In this document: positions 8,476 through 19,842 of the stretch, in pieces
Layout of the letters: each line of letters starts with the position of its first letter
How positions within the stretch are numbered: the stretch's first letter is position 1
Assembly (NCBI RefSeq): GCF_001425755.1
Contig: NZ_LMDH01000001.1
Coordinates: 829,787-893,786, forward strand
DNA length: 64,000 nt
Source of the DNA: Aeromicrobium sp. Root344
GTDB lineage: Bacteria > Actinomycetota > Actinomycetes > Propionibacteriales > Nocardioidaceae
Direction: 5' to 3'
Program-made: the position numbers and the translations under genes
Notes under the pieces: generated by a model
The model's database searches: none
Seen by the model: the letters and a program-made list of their open reading frames with translations, nothing else
Told to the model about the DNA's origin: nothing

Positions 8476-9465
8476 TCAGCCGAGGCGGGTCGCGACGGTG
8501 TCGCAGAGGGCTTGCAGGGCGGCGCGGGCCGGTACGTCGGGCAGCTTGGCGAGCAGGGCGCTCGCGGCATCGGCCTCGGCCTGGACGTAGGTGCGGGCCT
8601 CGGTCATCGCCGGGTGCACACGCAGCAGCCGGATGGCCTCGTCGAGCTCGGCGTCGTCGGTCAGCGGCTTGGCCAGCAGCGATCGCAACCGCTCGCTCTC
8701 CGCGTCGGTCGATCGCAGCGCGATCAGGGTCGGCAGCGTCGGGACGCCCTCACGCAGGTCGGTGCCGGGCGTCTTGCCCGAGTCGCCGGTCTCGCTGGCG
8801 ATGTCGATGATGTCGTCGCTGAGCTGGAACGCCGCACCGATCCGCTCGCCGAACTCGCTGAGCGTCTCCTGCACGTCGACCGAGGCGCCGGCCATCTTGG
8901 CGCCGAACAGGGCAGCCGTGGCGATCAACGATCCGGTCTTGTCGGCGACGACCGACAGGTAGTGCGCCAGCGCGTCGTCGTCCTCTGACGGGCCGAGCGT
9001 CTCGCGGATCTGGCCCTGCACGAGCCGGGAGAACGTACGTGCCTGGATGCGCACGGCCTCAGGCCCGAGGTCGGACACGAGGTCGGAGGCCTGGGCGAAC
9101 AGGTAGTCGCCGACCAGGATCGCGACCGAGTTGTCCCAGCGGGCGTTGGCGCTCGGGGCGCCGCGGCGCTTGTCGGCCTCGTCCATGACGTCGTCGTGAT
9201 AGAGCGTGGCGAGATGCGTCAGCTCGACGACGACCGCGGAGCGTACGACGTCAGGGTTGGCCGACTCGCCGAACTCCGCGCTGAGCATGACCAGGAGGGG
9301 GCGGAACCGCTTGCCGCCGGCATTGAGCAGGTGGGCGGCGGCCTCCGCGACGAACTTCTCCGGGCTGTCGACGGCGGCAGCGAGCTGCACCTCGACCTGC
9401 TCGACCCCCGCCTGGACGCGCGCCTCCAGGGTCGGGTCGGTGAACGAGACACCCAGACGGGACAC
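8476..9465 (-). CDS. Long-chain polyprenyl diphosphate synthase
   Basis: trans-Isoprenyl diphosphate synthase, 329 aa; GTG start with AGGAG upstream. Both Mg-binding motifs are present: DDVMD at 91-95 and DDIID at 217-221, plus GGKRFRP at 50-56 for substrate binding. Position -5 from the first motif is Ala86, a small residue that fits a long-chain product. It lies 21 bases downstream of nuoN on the same strand, so it may be read with complex I. The likely role is making the menaquinone side chain (heptaprenyl- or octaprenyl-type); chain length cannot be fixed from sequence. Confidence 0.88.
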   Translation of the reverse strand: MSRLGVSFTDPTLEARVQAGVEQVEVQLAAAVDSPEKFVAEAAAHLLNAGGKRFRPLLVMLSAEFGESANPDVVRSAVVVELTHLATLYHDDVMDEADKRRGAPSANARWDNSVAILVGDYLFAQASDLVSDLGPEAVRIQARTFSRLVQGQIRETLGPSEDDDALAHYLSVVADKTGSLIATAALFGAKMAGASVDVQETLSEFGERIGAAFQLSDDIIDIASETGDSGKTPGTDLREGVPTLPTLIALRSTDAESERLRSLLAKPLTDDAELDEAIRLLRVHPAMTEARTYVQAEADAASALLAKLPDVPARAALQALCDTVATRLG

Positions 9466-9486
9466 GCGGAGCTCCTAGGGAATGGA

Positions 9487-11109
9487 TCAGCGCACGAAGG
9501 CGCCTGCATGCTGCGCAAGATCCAGCAGCGGTCCCGGAATGATACCGAGTCCCAGGGTGGCGATCACAGCCACGGCAAGCACTGTCGTCGTGAGGACGCT
9601 CGGCACCGCGACCGTGGGGCCCTCGCCGACGGGCTCGGTGAAGAACATCAGCACGATGACCCGCACGTAGAAGTAGGCCGCCAGGGCGCTGACCAGCACG
9701 CCGATCACGACCAGCCACCAGAAGCCACCCGACCACGCCGCGCTGAACACGGTCCACTTGCCGATGAACCCACCCGTGAGCGGGATGCCGGCGAACGACA
9801 GCATGAACAGCGCGAACGAGCCGGCGAGCACCGGCGACGTCTTGCCGAGACCGGCCCACTTCGACAGGTGCGTGGTCTCGCCACCGGAGTCGCGTACGAG
9901 GGTCACGACCGCGAACGCACCGATCGACGAGACGCCGTAGACCGTCAGGTAGAACAGGATGCTCGAGGTCGAGGTGATCCGCGACGAGTCCTTGGCCCCG
10001 GCGTACGCGCCGACGAAGCCGACGAGCAGGAATCCCGCGTGGGCGATCGAGGAGTAGGCCAGCATGCGCTTGACGTCGGTCTGCGAGATCGAGACGACGG
10101 CGCCGAGGAACATCGTGATGATCGCGACCGCGACGATGATCGGCCGCCAGTCCCACGACGAGCCGCCGAACGCCACGAAGAACACGCGGAGCAGCGCGAG
10201 GAACGCCGCGGCCTTGGTGCCTGCGGCCATGAACGCCGTGACCGGCGTCGGGGCGCCTTGATAGACGTCGGGCGTCCACGTGTGGAACGGCACCGCACCG
10301 ATCTTGAACAGCAGGCCGACCGCCATCAGCGCGGTGGCAGCCAACAGCATGTTCTCGCCGCCCGTGCGGTTGGTCACCGCGACGTCGATGTCGGAGAGCC
10401 GGAAGCTGCCGGCATAGCCGTACGTGAGGGCGATGCCGTAGAGGAAGAACACCGACGAGAACGCACCCAGCAGGAAGTACTTGAGCGCGGCCTCCTGGCT
10501 CATGAGCCGGCGGCGACGGGCCAGGCCGCACAGCAGGTAGAGCGGCAGGCTCAGGACCTCGAGCGCGACGAACATCGTCAGCAGGTCGTTGGACGTCGCG
10601 AACAGCATCATGCCGACGAGGGCGAACAGCGCGAGCGGGAAGACCTCGGTGTGCTCGACGCGATGCTTGATCGCCTCGGCCTCGGACGCAGAGCCCGGCG
10701 CGTCGGCGGCCCGGCCGGTGAAGCCACTGAGCCCACCCTCGAGGCGTCGCTCGGCGAACAGCAGCATGCTCAGGAAGCCGAAGATCAGCAGGATCCCCCA
10801 GGCGAACACGCCGGGTCCGTCGACCGCCAGCGCGCCTTCGGCGGCGACCTGGCCCCGGGCGAGACGGGATCCGTCGAGCTTGTCGAGGTCGGTGAAGACC
10901 CAGATCGTGTCGGCGAACGCCGCGACGATGCCGACGACGGCGAGACCGGCCTGCACCAGGAAGCGCGAGCTGCGGGGCCAGAAGGCCTCGACGATGACGC
11001 CGAGGACGGCGACGCCGGCGATGATGAAGACCGGAGCCAGGAGCGAGTACTCGATGTCCGGCGCGGAGATCGGGGGCAGGTCGGTCGCGGATGAGAACGT
11101 GGCGATCAT
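9487..11109 (-). CDS. nuoN: NADH-quinone oxidoreductase subunit N
   Basis: Antiporter-like proton-channel subunit of complex I, 540 aa, last gene of the 14-gene operon. The ATG overlaps the nuoM stop. The antiporter core shows FKIGAVPFHTWTPDVYQGAPTPVTAFM (Lys, His and Pro of the channel) in the middle of the protein and a TDVKRMLAYSSIAHAGFLL segment. An Ala/Glu-rich hydrophilic loop lies near residues 130-150 (RAADAPGSASEAEAIKHRVE), longer than in enterobacterial NuoN. Confidence 0.96.
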   Translation of the reverse strand: MIATFSSATDLPPISAPDIEYSLLAPVFIIAGVAVLGVIVEAFWPRSSRFLVQAGLAVVGIVAAFADTIWVFTDLDKLDGSRLARGQVAAEGALAVDGPGVFAWGILLIFGFLSMLLFAERRLEGGLSGFTGRAADAPGSASEAEAIKHRVEHTEVFPLALFALVGMMLFATSNDLLTMFVALEVLSLPLYLLCGLARRRRLMSQEAALKYFLLGAFSSVFFLYGIALTYGYAGSFRLSDIDVAVTNRTGGENMLLAATALMAVGLLFKIGAVPFHTWTPDVYQGAPTPVTAFMAAGTKAAAFLALLRVFFVAFGGSSWDWRPIIVAVAIITMFLGAVVSISQTDVKRMLAYSSIAHAGFLLVGFVGAYAGAKDSSRITSTSSILFYLTVYGVSSIGAFAVVTLVRDSGGETTHLSKWAGLGKTSPVLAGSFALFMLSFAGIPLTGGFIGKWTVFSAAWSGGFWWLVVIGVLVSALAAYFYVRVIVLMFFTEPVGEGPTVAVPSVLTTTVLAVAVIATLGLGIIPGPLLDLAQHAGAFVR

Positions 11110-12653
11110 CCGTGTCCTCCTTCCTGCGTGGCTGATTCATCGATCTGGACGGGTGTCTTGGGCGCCGGGTCACCCTTGCCGACGTGGCTGATCACCTCGT
11201 CGATCGCGGGGTTGATGACGTTGAGCAGCGGCTGCGGGAAGAAGCCGAGGCCGACGATCAGGATGATCGCTGGGGTCAACGACGCCATCTCGCGGTGGTC
11301 GAGGTCGCTCACGCCCTCGTTGCCGGCCTTGAGCGGTCCGGTCATGACGCGTTGGTACATGATCAGGATGTAGAGCGCCGCGAGCACGATGCCGAGCGTG
11401 GCGAACGCCGCCGCCGGGATGGATCTCGTGAACGTGCCGGCGAGCACGAGGAACTCCGAGATGAACGGCGCGAGACCCGGCAAGGACAGGCTGGACAGAC
11501 CAGCCACGAGCAGGACGCCGGACATGATCGGGGCGATCTTCTGCACGCCGCCGAAGTCGGAGATCCGCGCCGAGCCGCGTCTGGCGATCATCATGCCGGT
11601 GACGAGGAACAGCGCGGCGGTCGAGAGGCCGTGGTTGAACATGTAGAGCGTCGAGCCGGCCAGCGACGTCGTCGTGAACGCGAAGATGCCGAGGATGATG
11701 AAGCCGAAGTGCGACACCGAGGTGAAGGCGATGAGCCGGCGGATGTCGTCCTGGCCGATCGCGAGCAGCGCGCCGTAGAGGATGCTGATGACCGCGAGCA
11801 CGATGACGACGGGGCTGGCCCAGTCGGACGCACCCGGGAACAGCCCGAGGCACCAGCGGATCATGCCGAACGTGCCGATCTTGTCGATCACGCTGACCAT
11901 CAGCACCGAGGTGCCCGGGGTTGCCTGACCGGCGGCGTCCGGCAGCCACGTGTGCAGGGGCCACAGCGGCGCCTTGATCGCGAACGCGGCCATGAACCCG
12001 AGGAACAGCAGCCGTTCGGTGTTGGTGCTGAAGTCGAGGTTCTGCAGGTCGCTGAGCAGGAACGACGCGTCGCCCTGGCGCGCACTGATGACGTACAGGC
12101 CGACGATCGAGGCCAGCATCAGCAGTCCGCCGACGAGGTTGTAGATCAGGAACTTGACCGCGGCGTACGACCGGTTGGGCCCGCCGAACGAGCCGATCAG
12201 GAAGTAGAGCGGGATGAGCGTCGCCTCGAACAGGACGTAGAAGAGGAACGCGTCAGTCGCGGCGAACGCGCCGATCGCGAGGCCCTCGACCGCCAGCATC
12301 CAGGCGAAGTACGCATTCGTGCTCTTGGGATCGGGCAGCCGGTCGCCGAACGCCGCGAGGATCACGATCGGCGTGAGGATCGTGGTCAGCAGGATCAGCG
12401 TGATGCCGATGCCGTTGACGCCGAGCGAGTAGTAGGCCCCGAAGACCTTGATCCACTCGTGCTTCTCGGTCAGCTGGTATCCGCCGGCGTCCTGGTCGAA
12501 CTTGGCCATGACGACGAGCGACAGGACGAGCGTGATGAGCGAGACGCCGAGCGCGACGTACTTGGCCCGGTGGTGCGGAGCGGGCTCACGCGGCAGGAGC
12601 GCGAGGAGCACCGCTCCCGCGATCGGAGTCGCGGCGAGGATCGACAGGATCAT
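11106..12653 (-). CDS. nuoM: NADH-quinone oxidoreductase subunit M
   Basis: Antiporter-like proton-channel subunit, 515 aa, ATG start overlapping the nuoL stop. It keeps the conserved glutamate helix [17 protein letters not shown] (about residues 144-160), the lysine region [25 protein letters not shown] and a second Lys/His region ([17 protein letters not shown]). After the Glu helix it continues [15 protein letters not shown], which is the normal NuoM continuation and the useful comparison for the truncated copy at the left edge. Confidence 0.96.
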   Translation of the reverse strand: MILSILAATPIAGAVLLALLPREPAPHHRAKYVALGVSLITLVLSLVVMAKFDQDAGGYQLTEKHEWIKVFGAYYSLGVNGIGITLILLTTILTPIVILAAFGDRLPDPKSTNAYFAWMLAVEGLAIGAFAATDAFLFYVLFEATLIPLYFLIGSFGGPNRSYAAVKFLIYNLVGGLLMLASIVGLYVISARQGDASFLLSDLQNLDFSTNTERLLFLGFMAAFAIKAPLWPLHTWLPDAAGQATPGTSVLMVSVIDKIGTFGMIRWCLGLFPGASDWASPVVIVLAVISILYGALLAIGQDDIRRLIAFTSVSHFGFIILGIFAFTTTSLAGSTLYMFNHGLSTAALFLVTGMMIARRGSARISDFGGVQKIAPIMSGVLLVAGLSSLSLPGLAPFISEFLVLAGTFTRSIPAAAFATLGIVLAALYILIMYQRVMTGPLKAGNEGVSDLDHREMASLTPAIILIVGLGFFPQPLLNVINPAIDEVISHVGKGDPAPKTPVQIDESATQEGGHG

Positions 12654-14527
12654 GCGAGGGTCACCGCCAGGAGGGCAAGGACGAGGACGGCAACGCCGCC
12701 GAACATCGTGAGAGCGTACGAACGGACGTAGCCGGTCTGCGGCTTGCGCAGGAACTGTGAGGTGTCACCGAGCCGGTCGGCGACGCCGGTGACGAAGCCG
12801 TCGACCCCCTTGCCGTCGAACCACACCAGGAACCGGGTGAGGTGACGTGTCGGGCGTACGACGATCGCGTCGTTGAGCTCGTTGCCGTAGAGCTCGTGGC
12901 GACCCGCGCGCGCGAAGATCGACACCGAGCTGTCGGCGGGCGTCTCGACGGCGATGGGCTCGCGGCGGTAGAAGGCCACCGCAGCCACGACGCCGATCGC
13001 GACGACGACCGTGATGATGAGCGTCAGGACGATCGCCGGGACTGCGAGCTCTTCGTGCTCCGCGTGCCCCGTGATCGGCTCGAGCCACTCGGTGATCCAG
13101 TTGCTCACCAGCAGCACGCCACCGAGGGCGGACAGCACCGCGAGGCCGATCAGCGGCCAGGTCATGACTCTGGGCGACTCGTGCGGATGCACGCCCTCGC
13201 GCCAGCGCTTCTCCGACAGGAACGTCATGATCATCAGGCGGGTCATGTAGAACGCCGTGACTCCGGCGCCCAGCAGAGCGCCGAGCCCGACCCAGAAGTT
13301 CTCGCCGAACGCCGCCTCGATGATCTTGTCCTTGGACCAGAAGCCCGCGAACGGCGGCACACCGATGATCGCAAGGTAGCCGAGGCCGAACGTGGCGAAC
13401 GTGATCGGCATGAACGTGCGCAGGCCGCCGTAGTGCCGCATCTCGACGTCGTCGTCCATGCCGTGCATGACTGATCCGGCACCGAGGAACATGTTGGCCT
13501 TGAAGAACCCGTGCGTGATGAGGTGGAAGATCGCGAACGCGTAGCCGGCCGGGCCGAGGCCGGCGGCCAGCATCATGTAGCCGATCTGGCTCATCGTGGA
13601 GCCCGCGAGCGCCTTCTTGATGTCGTCCTTGGCACAGCCGATCCAGGCGCCCGCGAGCAGCGTCACCAGACCGACGACGATGACCGCCGTACGTGCCGCC
13701 TCCGACGCGTCGAAGATGCCGTGGGAGCGTACGACGAGGTAGACGCCGGCGGTGACCATCGTGGCGGCGTGGATCAGGGCCGAGACCGGGGTCGGACCCT
13801 CCATCGCGTCCAGCAGCCAGCTCTGCAGCGGGACCTGGGCGGACTTGCCGCACGCCCCGAGCAGCAGGAGCAGGCCGAGCGCCGTGGCGACCGAGCCGGA
13901 GGCGCCGGTGATGGCGCCGTTGACCGCGTGGATCGACGAGGTGCCGAACTCGGAGAACATCAGCATGATGCCGGTCGCCATGCCCAGGTCACCGACGCGG
14001 TTGACGACGAACGCCTTCTTGGCGGCCGCCGCGGCCGAGTCCTTGTGCTGCCAGAACCCGATCAGCAGGTAGGACGCCAGGCCGACGCCCTCCCAGCCGA
14101 GGAACAGCACGAGGTAGTCCGACGCGAGCACGAGCGTCAGCATCGCGGCGATGAAGATGTTGAGGAACGCGAAGAACCGGCGGCGCCGCTCGTCGTGCGC
14201 CATGTAACCGATCGAGTAGACGTGGATCAGCGTGCCGACACCCGTGATCAGCAGGACGAAAAGGCCCGACAGCTGGTCGAACGTGAAGCCCATGTCGACG
14301 TGGAACGAGCCGGCGTCGATCCAGGTGAAGAGCTTGGTCGACTGGGACCGGTCCTCGCCGTCCTTGCCGAGCAAGGAGGCGAACAGCACGACACCGAACA
14401 GGAAGGACAGCGCCGAGGCGGCCGTGCCGATGAGGTGACCGAAGCGGTCGCCCTCCTTGCCCCACACGAGCAGGCCGAGACCGCTCGCCAGCGGGATGGC
14501 GATCAACAGCCATTGGAGATCGAACAT
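12650..14527 (-). CDS. nuoL: NADH-quinone oxidoreductase subunit L
   Basis: Distal proton-channel subunit of complex I, 625 aa, the usual full length including the long lateral helix and final membrane segment. The ATG start lies 12 bases after the nuoK stop. Channel motifs are [43 protein letters not shown] (two shorter motifs in one run) and [17 protein letters not shown] hydrophilic stretch after residue 500 leads to the C-terminal helix. Residues for proton transfer look complete. Confidence 0.97.
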   Translation of the reverse strand: MFDLQWLLIAIPLASGLGLLVWGKEGDRFGHLIGTAASALSFLFGVVLFASLLGKDGEDRSQSTKLFTWIDAGSFHVDMGFTFDQLSGLFVLLITGVGTLIHVYSIGYMAHDERRRRFFAFLNIFIAAMLTLVLASDYLVLFLGWEGVGLASYLLIGFWQHKDSAAAAAKKAFVVNRVGDLGMATGIMLMFSEFGTSSIHAVNGAITGASGSVATALGLLLLLGACGKSAQVPLQSWLLDAMEGPTPVSALIHAATMVTAGVYLVVRSHGIFDASEAARTAVIVVGLVTLLAGAWIGCAKDDIKKALAGSTMSQIGYMMLAAGLGPAGYAFAIFHLITHGFFKANMFLGAGSVMHGMDDDVEMRHYGGLRTFMPITFATFGLGYLAIIGVPPFAGFWSKDKIIEAAFGENFWVGLGALLGAGVTAFYMTRLMIMTFLSEKRWREGVHPHESPRVMTWPLIGLAVLSALGGVLLVSNWITEWLEPITGHAEHEELAVPAIVLTLIITVVVAIGVVAAVAFYRREPIAVETPADSSVSIFARAGRHELYGNELNDAIVVRPTRHLTRFLVWFDGKGVDGFVTGVADRLGDTSQFLRKPQTGYVRSYALTMFGGVAVLVLALLAVTLA

Positions 14528-14539
14528 CGTGGTGTCCTC

Positions 14540-14833
14540 CTACGACTTCAAGAGGCTCGCCTCGTCGACCGAAGCCGAGCGACGCGCGCGATAGATGGAC
14601 ACGATGATCGACAGTCCGACGACGACCTCGGCGGCCGCGACGACCATGACGAAGAAGGCTGCCACCTGCCCGTCGAGGTTGCCGTTCTGCCGCGAGAAGC
14701 TCACGAACGCGAGGTTGGTCGCGTTGAGCATGAGCTCGATGCACATGAAGACCACGATCGCGTTGCGGCGGACGAGGACGCCCACCGAGCCGATCGTGAA
14801 CAGGATGAGCGACAGCGTGATGTACTCGTTCAC
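14540..14833 (-). CDS. nuoK: NADH-quinone oxidoreductase subunit K
   Basis: 97 aa, three helices, with the membrane glutamates Glu33 ([10 protein letters not shown]) and Glu69 ([10 protein letters not shown]). The GTG start overlaps the nuoJ stop. It ends with a TAG, 12 bases before nuoL. Confidence 0.96.
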   Translation of the reverse strand: MNEYITLSLILFTIGSVGVLVRRNAIVVFMCIELMLNATNLAFVSFSRQNGNLDGQVAAFFVMVVAAAEVVVGLSIIVSIYRARRSASVDEASLLKS

Positions 14834-15609
14834 TTCTCGCCTCCGAACGACTCGTCGCGGGGCTGCTCGTCGCCGACCTGCTCGACGAGCCTGTCGATGT
14901 CGTCCTCGAAGCCCTGACGCACCTGGCCGCGGCCCACGATGCTGTCGGAGACCGAGCTCTCGAGCGGGGAACCGTCAGGCAGCAGGGCGGGGGTGTCGAC
15001 GGCGTTGTGCCGGGCGAACACGCCGGGCGCCGGCAACGGGCCGGGGTGCCGGCCGGACTCGGCGTACTCACGCATGCGGCGGGCGGCGATGTCAGCCTGC
15101 GAGTGGCGTACGGTCAGGCGCTCCTTGTGGGCCAGCACCATGGCAGCCAGGGCGGCGGTGATCAGCAGGGCGCTGGTGAACTCGAACGCGAGGACGTACT
15201 TGCCGAACAGCAGCTCGCTGAGCCCGTACGGATTGCCGTTGCCGTTGGCAGCCTTGAGCCCGACGACGGCACCCGAGACGGTCTGGCCGATCGCGAGCAC
15301 GACGGTGATGCCGAAGATCAGGCCGATGATGCCGGCAGCAAGGCGCTGGCCGCCGATCGTCTCCTTGACCGCGTCGGAGGAGTCGACGCCGACGAGCATC
15401 AGGACGAACAGGAACAGCATCATGATCGCGCCGGTGTAGACGATGATCTGCACCGCGAACAGGAACGGCGCACCCTGCGCGGCGTAGAGCACCGCGAGGC
15501 TGATCATCACGACCGCCAGGCAGAGGGCGGCGTGGACCGCCTTGCGGGCGAAGACGAGACCCAGCGCGGCGATCACCATGATCGGCGCGAGGAACCAGAA
15601 CGCGGTCAC
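14830..15609 (-). CDS. nuoJ: NADH-quinone oxidoreductase subunit J
   Basis: ND6-like membrane subunit of complex I, 259 aa; GTG start overlapping the nuoI stop. The membrane core covers residues 1-165 with [21 protein letters not shown] as the typical kinked helix. Residues 170-259 form a hydrophilic extension (Arg/Pro/Asp-rich, about 90 residues) that the short NuoJ of the partial cluster lacks. Long NuoJ tails are common in actinobacteria; their role is unknown. Confidence 0.95.
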   Translation of the reverse strand: MTAFWFLAPIMVIAALGLVFARKAVHAALCLAVVMISLAVLYAAQGAPFLFAVQIIVYTGAIMMLFLFVLMLVGVDSSDAVKETIGGQRLAAGIIGLIFGITVVLAIGQTVSGAVVGLKAANGNGNPYGLSELLFGKYVLAFEFTSALLITAALAAMVLAHKERLTVRHSQADIAARRMREYAESGRHPGPLPAPGVFARHNAVDTPALLPDGSPLESSVSDSIVGRGQVRQGFEDDIDRLVEQVGDEQPRDESFGGEK

Positions 15610-16202
15610 ACGGCCCCCCCGGGTTCACGCGGAGCACCGGCCGGGTTGACGTCGGCGTTGAGCGACGAGTCGATCGGGAAGATCGGCAGCGACTTGCCTC
15701 GGTAGTAGTCCTGGTGGTCGTCGCTGATCATCATCTCGTGCGGTGGCTCGACCATGCCGGGCAGCAGCGGGGCGAGCAGGTCGCTCTTCTCGTAGATGAG
15801 GTCCGCGCGGTTGTTGTCGGCGAGCTCGTACTCGTTGGTCATCGTCAGCGCACGCGTCGGGCACGCCTCGATGCAGAGGCCGCAGAGGATGCAGCGCAGG
15901 TAGTTGATCTGGTAGACGCGGCCGTAGCGCTCGCCGGGGCTGTGCCGGTCGCCCTCGGTGTTGGAGGCACCCTCGACGTAGATCGCGTCGGCGGGACAGG
16001 CCCAGGCGCACAGCTCGCAGCCGATGCACTTCTCGAGACCGTCGGGCCAGCGGTTGAGCTGGTGCCGGCCGTGGAAGCGAGGCGCCGTCGGGACCTTCTC
16101 GAACGGGTACTGCTGCGTGACGGTCTTGCGGAACATCGTCCGGAACGTCACGCCGAATCCGGCGATCGGGTCCCAGAGCGTCTCTTTAATCGGATTGCTC
16201 AT
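15606..16202 (-). CDS. nuoI: NADH-quinone oxidoreductase subunit I
   Basis: Ferredoxin-like subunit with two [4Fe-4S] clusters, 198 aa. The ATG ([12 protein letters not shown]) overlaps the nuoH stop and has GAGG 8 bases upstream; the frame is open further upstream but only as a shadow of nuoH. Cluster motifs are [12 protein letters not shown] (about residues 58-69) and [12 protein letters not shown] (about residues 102-113). The C-terminal 70 residues are hydrophilic and extend beyond the minimal NuoI. Confidence 0.96.
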   Translation of the reverse strand: MSNPIKETLWDPIAGFGVTFRTMFRKTVTQQYPFEKVPTAPRFHGRHQLNRWPDGLEKCIGCELCAWACPADAIYVEGASNTEGDRHSPGERYGRVYQINYLRCILCGLCIEACPTRALTMTNEYELADNNRADLIYEKSDLLAPLLPGMVEPPHEMMISDDHQDYYRGKSLPIFPIDSSLNADVNPAGAPREPGGAV

Positions 16203-17428
16203 CGTTCGTTCCTCGTGGGGGGCTCGGTGATGGGCGGTACGGGGTAGCCGCCGGCGAAGGCGTCGACCTCGTCGGGCTCCGGCTCGGGCTCGGATTCCTT
16301 CTTCTCGGGGATCAGGAACGTCAGGACGATGAGGACGCCCGCGGCGATCGCGACCCACAGCAGGACCTTCGGATCGCCGAGCATGTCCTCGCTCTTGAGC
16401 TTGCGGATGAATGCGACCGCGACGATCCACGCCAGGGCGACCGGGATGAGGACCTTCCAGCCGAAGCTCATGAACTGGTCGTAGCGCATGCGCGGCAGCG
16501 TGCCACGGAGCCAGACGAAGATGAAGATGAAGAACAGCGTCTTGCCGAAGAACCAGATCAGCGGCCAGTAGCCCTCGTTGGCGCCTTCCCAGATGTGGGA
16601 GATGCCGAACGGTGCACGCCAGCCGCCGAGGAACATCGTGGTTGCCAGCGCGGAGACCGTGACCATGTTGACGTACTCGGCGAGGAAGAACAGCGCGAAC
16701 TTGAGCGAGGAGTACTCGGTGTGGAAGCCGCCGACGAGCTCGCCCTCGGCCTCGGGGAGGTCGAACGGTGCGCGGTTGGTCTCACCGATCATCGCGATGA
16801 CGTAGATGACGAACGACGGGAACAGCGGCACGAAGTACCACATGCTGTGCTGCGCGGACACGATCTCCGACGTCGACATCGAGCCGGCGTACATGAAGAC
16901 CGAGACCAGCGACAGGCCCATCGCGACCTCGTACGAGATCATCTGGGCGCTCGAGCGCAGACCGCCCAGCAGGGCGTAGATCGAGCCCGACGACCAGCCC
17001 GCGAGGACGATGCCGTAGACCCCGATCGAGGTCACCGCGAGGATGTAGAGCACCGCGACCGGCAGGTCGGTGAGCTGCAGCATCGTCTTCTGGTCGGTGA
17101 ACGGGATCGTGACCTCGGGGCCGAACGGGATGACCGCCCAGGCGAGGAACGCCGGGATCGTGGCGAGGATCGGTGCGAGGACGTAGACGACCTTGTCAGC
17201 CGCCTTGACGACCAGATCCTCCTTGAACGCGAGCTTGACGCCGTCGGCGAGGCTCTGCAGCAGGCCGAACGGGCCGTGCACGTTGGGGCCGATGCGGTGC
17301 TGCATCTTGGCGACGACGCGGCGCTCGAACCAGATGTTGAACAACGTGTAGACGACCAGCACGACGAAGATCAGCACGGACTTGAGCAGGACGACCCAGA
17401 ACGGGTCGTGCCCGAACAGCGGGTTCAT
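16199..17428 (-). CDS. nuoH: NADH-quinone oxidoreductase subunit H
   Basis: Quinone-tunnel membrane subunit, 409 aa, ATG overlapping the nuoG stop. Family motifs: [24 protein letters not shown] split across the first loop, [11 protein letters not shown], and the acidic loop [22 protein letters not shown]. The last 40 residues ([16 protein letters not shown] and on) are an acidic, Pro-rich extension absent from the NuoH of the partial cluster. Confidence 0.96.
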   Translation of the reverse strand: MNPLFGHDPFWVVLLKSVLIFVVLVVYTLFNIWFERRVVAKMQHRIGPNVHGPFGLLQSLADGVKLAFKEDLVVKAADKVVYVLAPILATIPAFLAWAVIPFGPEVTIPFTDQKTMLQLTDLPVAVLYILAVTSIGVYGIVLAGWSSGSIYALLGGLRSSAQMISYEVAMGLSLVSVFMYAGSMSTSEIVSAQHSMWYFVPLFPSFVIYVIAMIGETNRAPFDLPEAEGELVGGFHTEYSSLKFALFFLAEYVNMVTVSALATTMFLGGWRAPFGISHIWEGANEGYWPLIWFFGKTLFFIFIFVWLRGTLPRMRYDQFMSFGWKVLIPVALAWIVAVAFIRKLKSEDMLGDPKVLLWVAIAAGVLIVLTFLIPEKKESEPEPEPDEVDAFAGGYPVPPITEPPTRNER

Positions 17429-19842
17429 GAGGCTCCCTTCCCGTCGCTTGAGCCTGTCGACAGCGTCACGTGGTCGGCGTAGCCCACGCCCAGGGCCGCG
17501 CGAAGGCTGGCGCCGGAGTTGGCCGGCGCCCAGACGACACCGTCGGGCAGCTCGGCGACCTCGGTCGGGAAGCTGACGATGCCGGCGTCGGTCGACAGCG
17601 TCGCCATGCCGCCGGGGTCGACGTCGAACGCCTTGAGCGTGGCCTCGCTGGCGCGGAGGACCGCCGGGCGGGCGGTTGCCTTGAGCTCGAGCTGGCCGTC
17701 CTGGTTGCGGCCGTCGTCAATCATGAGGCGCCACGTGTCGAGCACGACGGCCCGCTTGGGTGCGGCCGTCGTGTCGGGCTCGACGGTCGGCGCCGGGATG
17801 CGTGCGCCGTCCCACGGACCGAGCTCCACCATGGCAGCACGCGCTTGGGCGACGGTGCGGAAGCCGAGCGGCTGGCCGAGCTCCTCGGCGAGTCCCGCGA
17901 GGATGCGGATGTCGGTGAGCGAGTTGGGCTCGTGGAGCACGGCGTCGAACGTACGGACGCGACCCTCCCAGTTGACGAAGCTGCCGGGCTTCTCGACGAC
18001 CGGGGCGACCGGCAGGACGACGTCGGCGACCTCGGTGACCTCGCTCTCGCGCACCTCGAGGCTCACGATGAACTCGGCCTTGGCGAGCGCCCTGCGCGCC
18101 GCGGCCGGGTCGGGCAGGTCGGTGATCTCGACGCCGCCGATCACCAGCGCGTGGACCACGCCGAGCCGGGTCTCCTCGAGGATCTCGGTCGTGTTGCGAC
18201 CACGTCGGGCCGGGACCGTGCGGACGCCCCACGCGGCGGCGAGGTCCGTACGCGCCTCGACGTCGTCGAGCGGACGGCCACCGGGCAGCAGGTCGGGCAG
18301 GCAGCCGGCCTCGAGCGCACCGCGCTCACCGGCTCGTCGCGGAACCCACGCGATGCGGGCGCCAGCCTTGTCGGCGGCGGCCACGAGGGCGCTGAAGCCA
18401 CCGGGGACCGAGGCGAGCCGCTCACCGGCGAGGAGGATCGCGTCCTGGTCGAGCTCGAGCGCTGCGAGGGCAGCCGGTTCGTGGCCCGGGACGGTCTGGA
18501 CGAGCTCGCCGTTCATCTTGCGCAGGCCCCGGGTCGCGTGGCTTGCGATCGCGACGACCTTGACGCCCGAGCGGGACGCCTTGCGGAGACGCAGGAAGAT
18601 GCTGCCGTTCTCGTCCTCCGGCTCAAGCGCGACGAGGACCACGGTCGACGCCTTCTCGAGGTCGGCGAACGTGACGTCGAGCGACGTCGTGGCGATCCGG
18701 GAGGCGAGGAACTGGGCCTCCTCCTCCGAGTGCGCCCGGGCACGGAAGTCGATGTCGTTGGTGCGCAGCACGGTGCGGGCGAACTTGCTGTAGGCGAACG
18801 CGTCCTCGGCCGTCAGGCGACCGCCGGGCAGGACACCGACCTTGCCCTCGGCAGCGGCGAGGCCCTTGGCGGCAGCCGCCAGGGCAGCCGGCCACGAGGC
18901 GGGCTCGAGCTGCTCGGTCTCGGGATTGCGTACGAGCGGGGTCGTGATGCGGTCGCCGACCGTGGCGTAGGTGAACGCGAAGCGGTCCTTGTCGGTGATC
19001 CACTCCTCGTTGACCTCCGGGTCGTCACCCGCGAGCCGGCGCATGACGCGGCCACGGCGGTGGTCGACGCGGATCGCGGAACCGCTCGAGTCGTGCTCGG
19101 CGATCGACGGGGTCGACACCAGGTCGAAGGGGCGGGCGCGGAAACGGTAGTCGGCGCTGGTCAGGGCGCCGACGGGGCAGATCTGGATCGTGTTGCCGGA
19201 GAAGTAGGAGTTGAAGGGCTCCTCCTCGTAGATGCCGACCTGCTGCTGCGAGCCGCGCTCGACCAGTGCGATGAAGGGATCGCCGGCGATCTGCTCGGAG
19301 AACCGGGTGCAGCGCGCGCACAGGACGCAGCGCTCGCGGTCGAGCAGTACCTGCTCGGAGACCTTGATGGGCTTGGGGAACGTGCGCTTGACCTCGGTGA
19401 AGCGCGTCTCGCCCTGGCCGTGCGTCATCGACTGGTTCTGCAGCGGGCACTCGCCGCCCTTGTCGCACACGGGGCAGTCGAGCGGGTGGTTGATCAGCAG
19501 GAACTCCATGTTGCCGCGCTGTGCCTTCTCGGCGACGGGCGACGTGACCTGCGTCTTGACGACCATGCCGGCCGCGACCTCGATCGTGCAGGACGCCTGC
19601 GGCTTGGGGAAGCCACGACCGTTGCCGGCATCGGTGATCTCGACGAGGCACTGGCGGCACGCGCCGACCGGGTCGAGCAGCGGGTGGTCGCAGAAGCGCG
19701 GGATCTCGGTGCCGATGAGCTCGGCGGCGCGGATCACGAGAGTGCCCTTGGGGACGCTGACCTCGACGTCGTCGATCGTCAGGGTGACGAGCTCGACCGG
19801 CGCAGTGCCGGTTGAGCCTGTCGAAACCTCGTCGACTGTCAT
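17425..19842 (-). CDS. nuoG: NADH-quinone oxidoreductase subunit G, without N7 cluster ligands
   Basis: Largest peripheral-arm subunit, 805 aa. ATG start chosen because GGAGG is 6 bases upstream; a GTG one codon earlier is possible. Ligands for three clusters are visible: C51/C62/C65/C85 ([2Fe-2S] N1b), H119/C123/C126/C132 (N5) and C172/C175/C178/C222 (N4). The fourth set, which in N7-bearing NuoG is a C-x2-C-x3-C plus a distant Cys, is A248, D251, S255 and T283 here, so N7 is lost. A molybdopterin-oxidoreductase-like domain fills the rest. A short dispersed repeat lies at each end of the gene (VSTGST at the N-terminus, LSTGSS at the C-terminus). Confidence 0.96.
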   Translation of the reverse strand: MTVDEVSTGSTGTAPVELVTLTIDDVEVSVPKGTLVIRAAELIGTEIPRFCDHPLLDPVGACRQCLVEITDAGNGRGFPKPQASCTIEVAAGMVVKTQVTSPVAEKAQRGNMEFLLINHPLDCPVCDKGGECPLQNQSMTHGQGETRFTEVKRTFPKPIKVSEQVLLDRERCVLCARCTRFSEQIAGDPFIALVERGSQQQVGIYEEEPFNSYFSGNTIQICPVGALTSADYRFRARPFDLVSTPSIAEHDSSGSAIRVDHRRGRVMRRLAGDDPEVNEEWITDKDRFAFTYATVGDRITTPLVRNPETEQLEPASWPAALAAAAKGLAAAEGKVGVLPGGRLTAEDAFAYSKFARTVLRTNDIDFRARAHSEEEAQFLASRIATTSLDVTFADLEKASTVVLVALEPEDENGSIFLRLRKASRSGVKVVAIASHATRGLRKMNGELVQTVPGHEPAALAALELDQDAILLAGERLASVPGGFSALVAAADKAGARIAWVPRRAGERGALEAGCLPDLLPGGRPLDDVEARTDLAAAWGVRTVPARRGRNTTEILEETRLGVVHALVIGGVEITDLPDPAAARRALAKAEFIVSLEVRESEVTEVADVVLPVAPVVEKPGSFVNWEGRVRTFDAVLHEPNSLTDIRILAGLAEELGQPLGFRTVAQARAAMVELGPWDGARIPAPTVEPDTTAAPKRAVVLDTWRLMIDDGRNQDGQLELKATARPAVLRASEATLKAFDVDPGGMATLSTDAGIVSFPTEVAELPDGVVWAPANSGASLRAALGVGYADHVTLSTGSSDGKGAS
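17448..17460. repeat. Short dispersed repeat at the 3' end of nuoG
   Basis: Plus strand TTGAGCCTGTCGA, the core shared with the copies at 4471, 4852 and 19811. It is translated as LSTGSS, about 10 codons before the nuoG stop. Confidence 0.55.
19811..19827. repeat. Short dispersed repeat at the 5' end of nuoG
   Basis: Plus strand GTTGAGCCTGTCGAAAC, a close relative of the nuoC copies (GTTGAGCTTGTCGAAGG). It is translated as VSTGST, residues 6-11 of NuoG. Confidence 0.65.
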
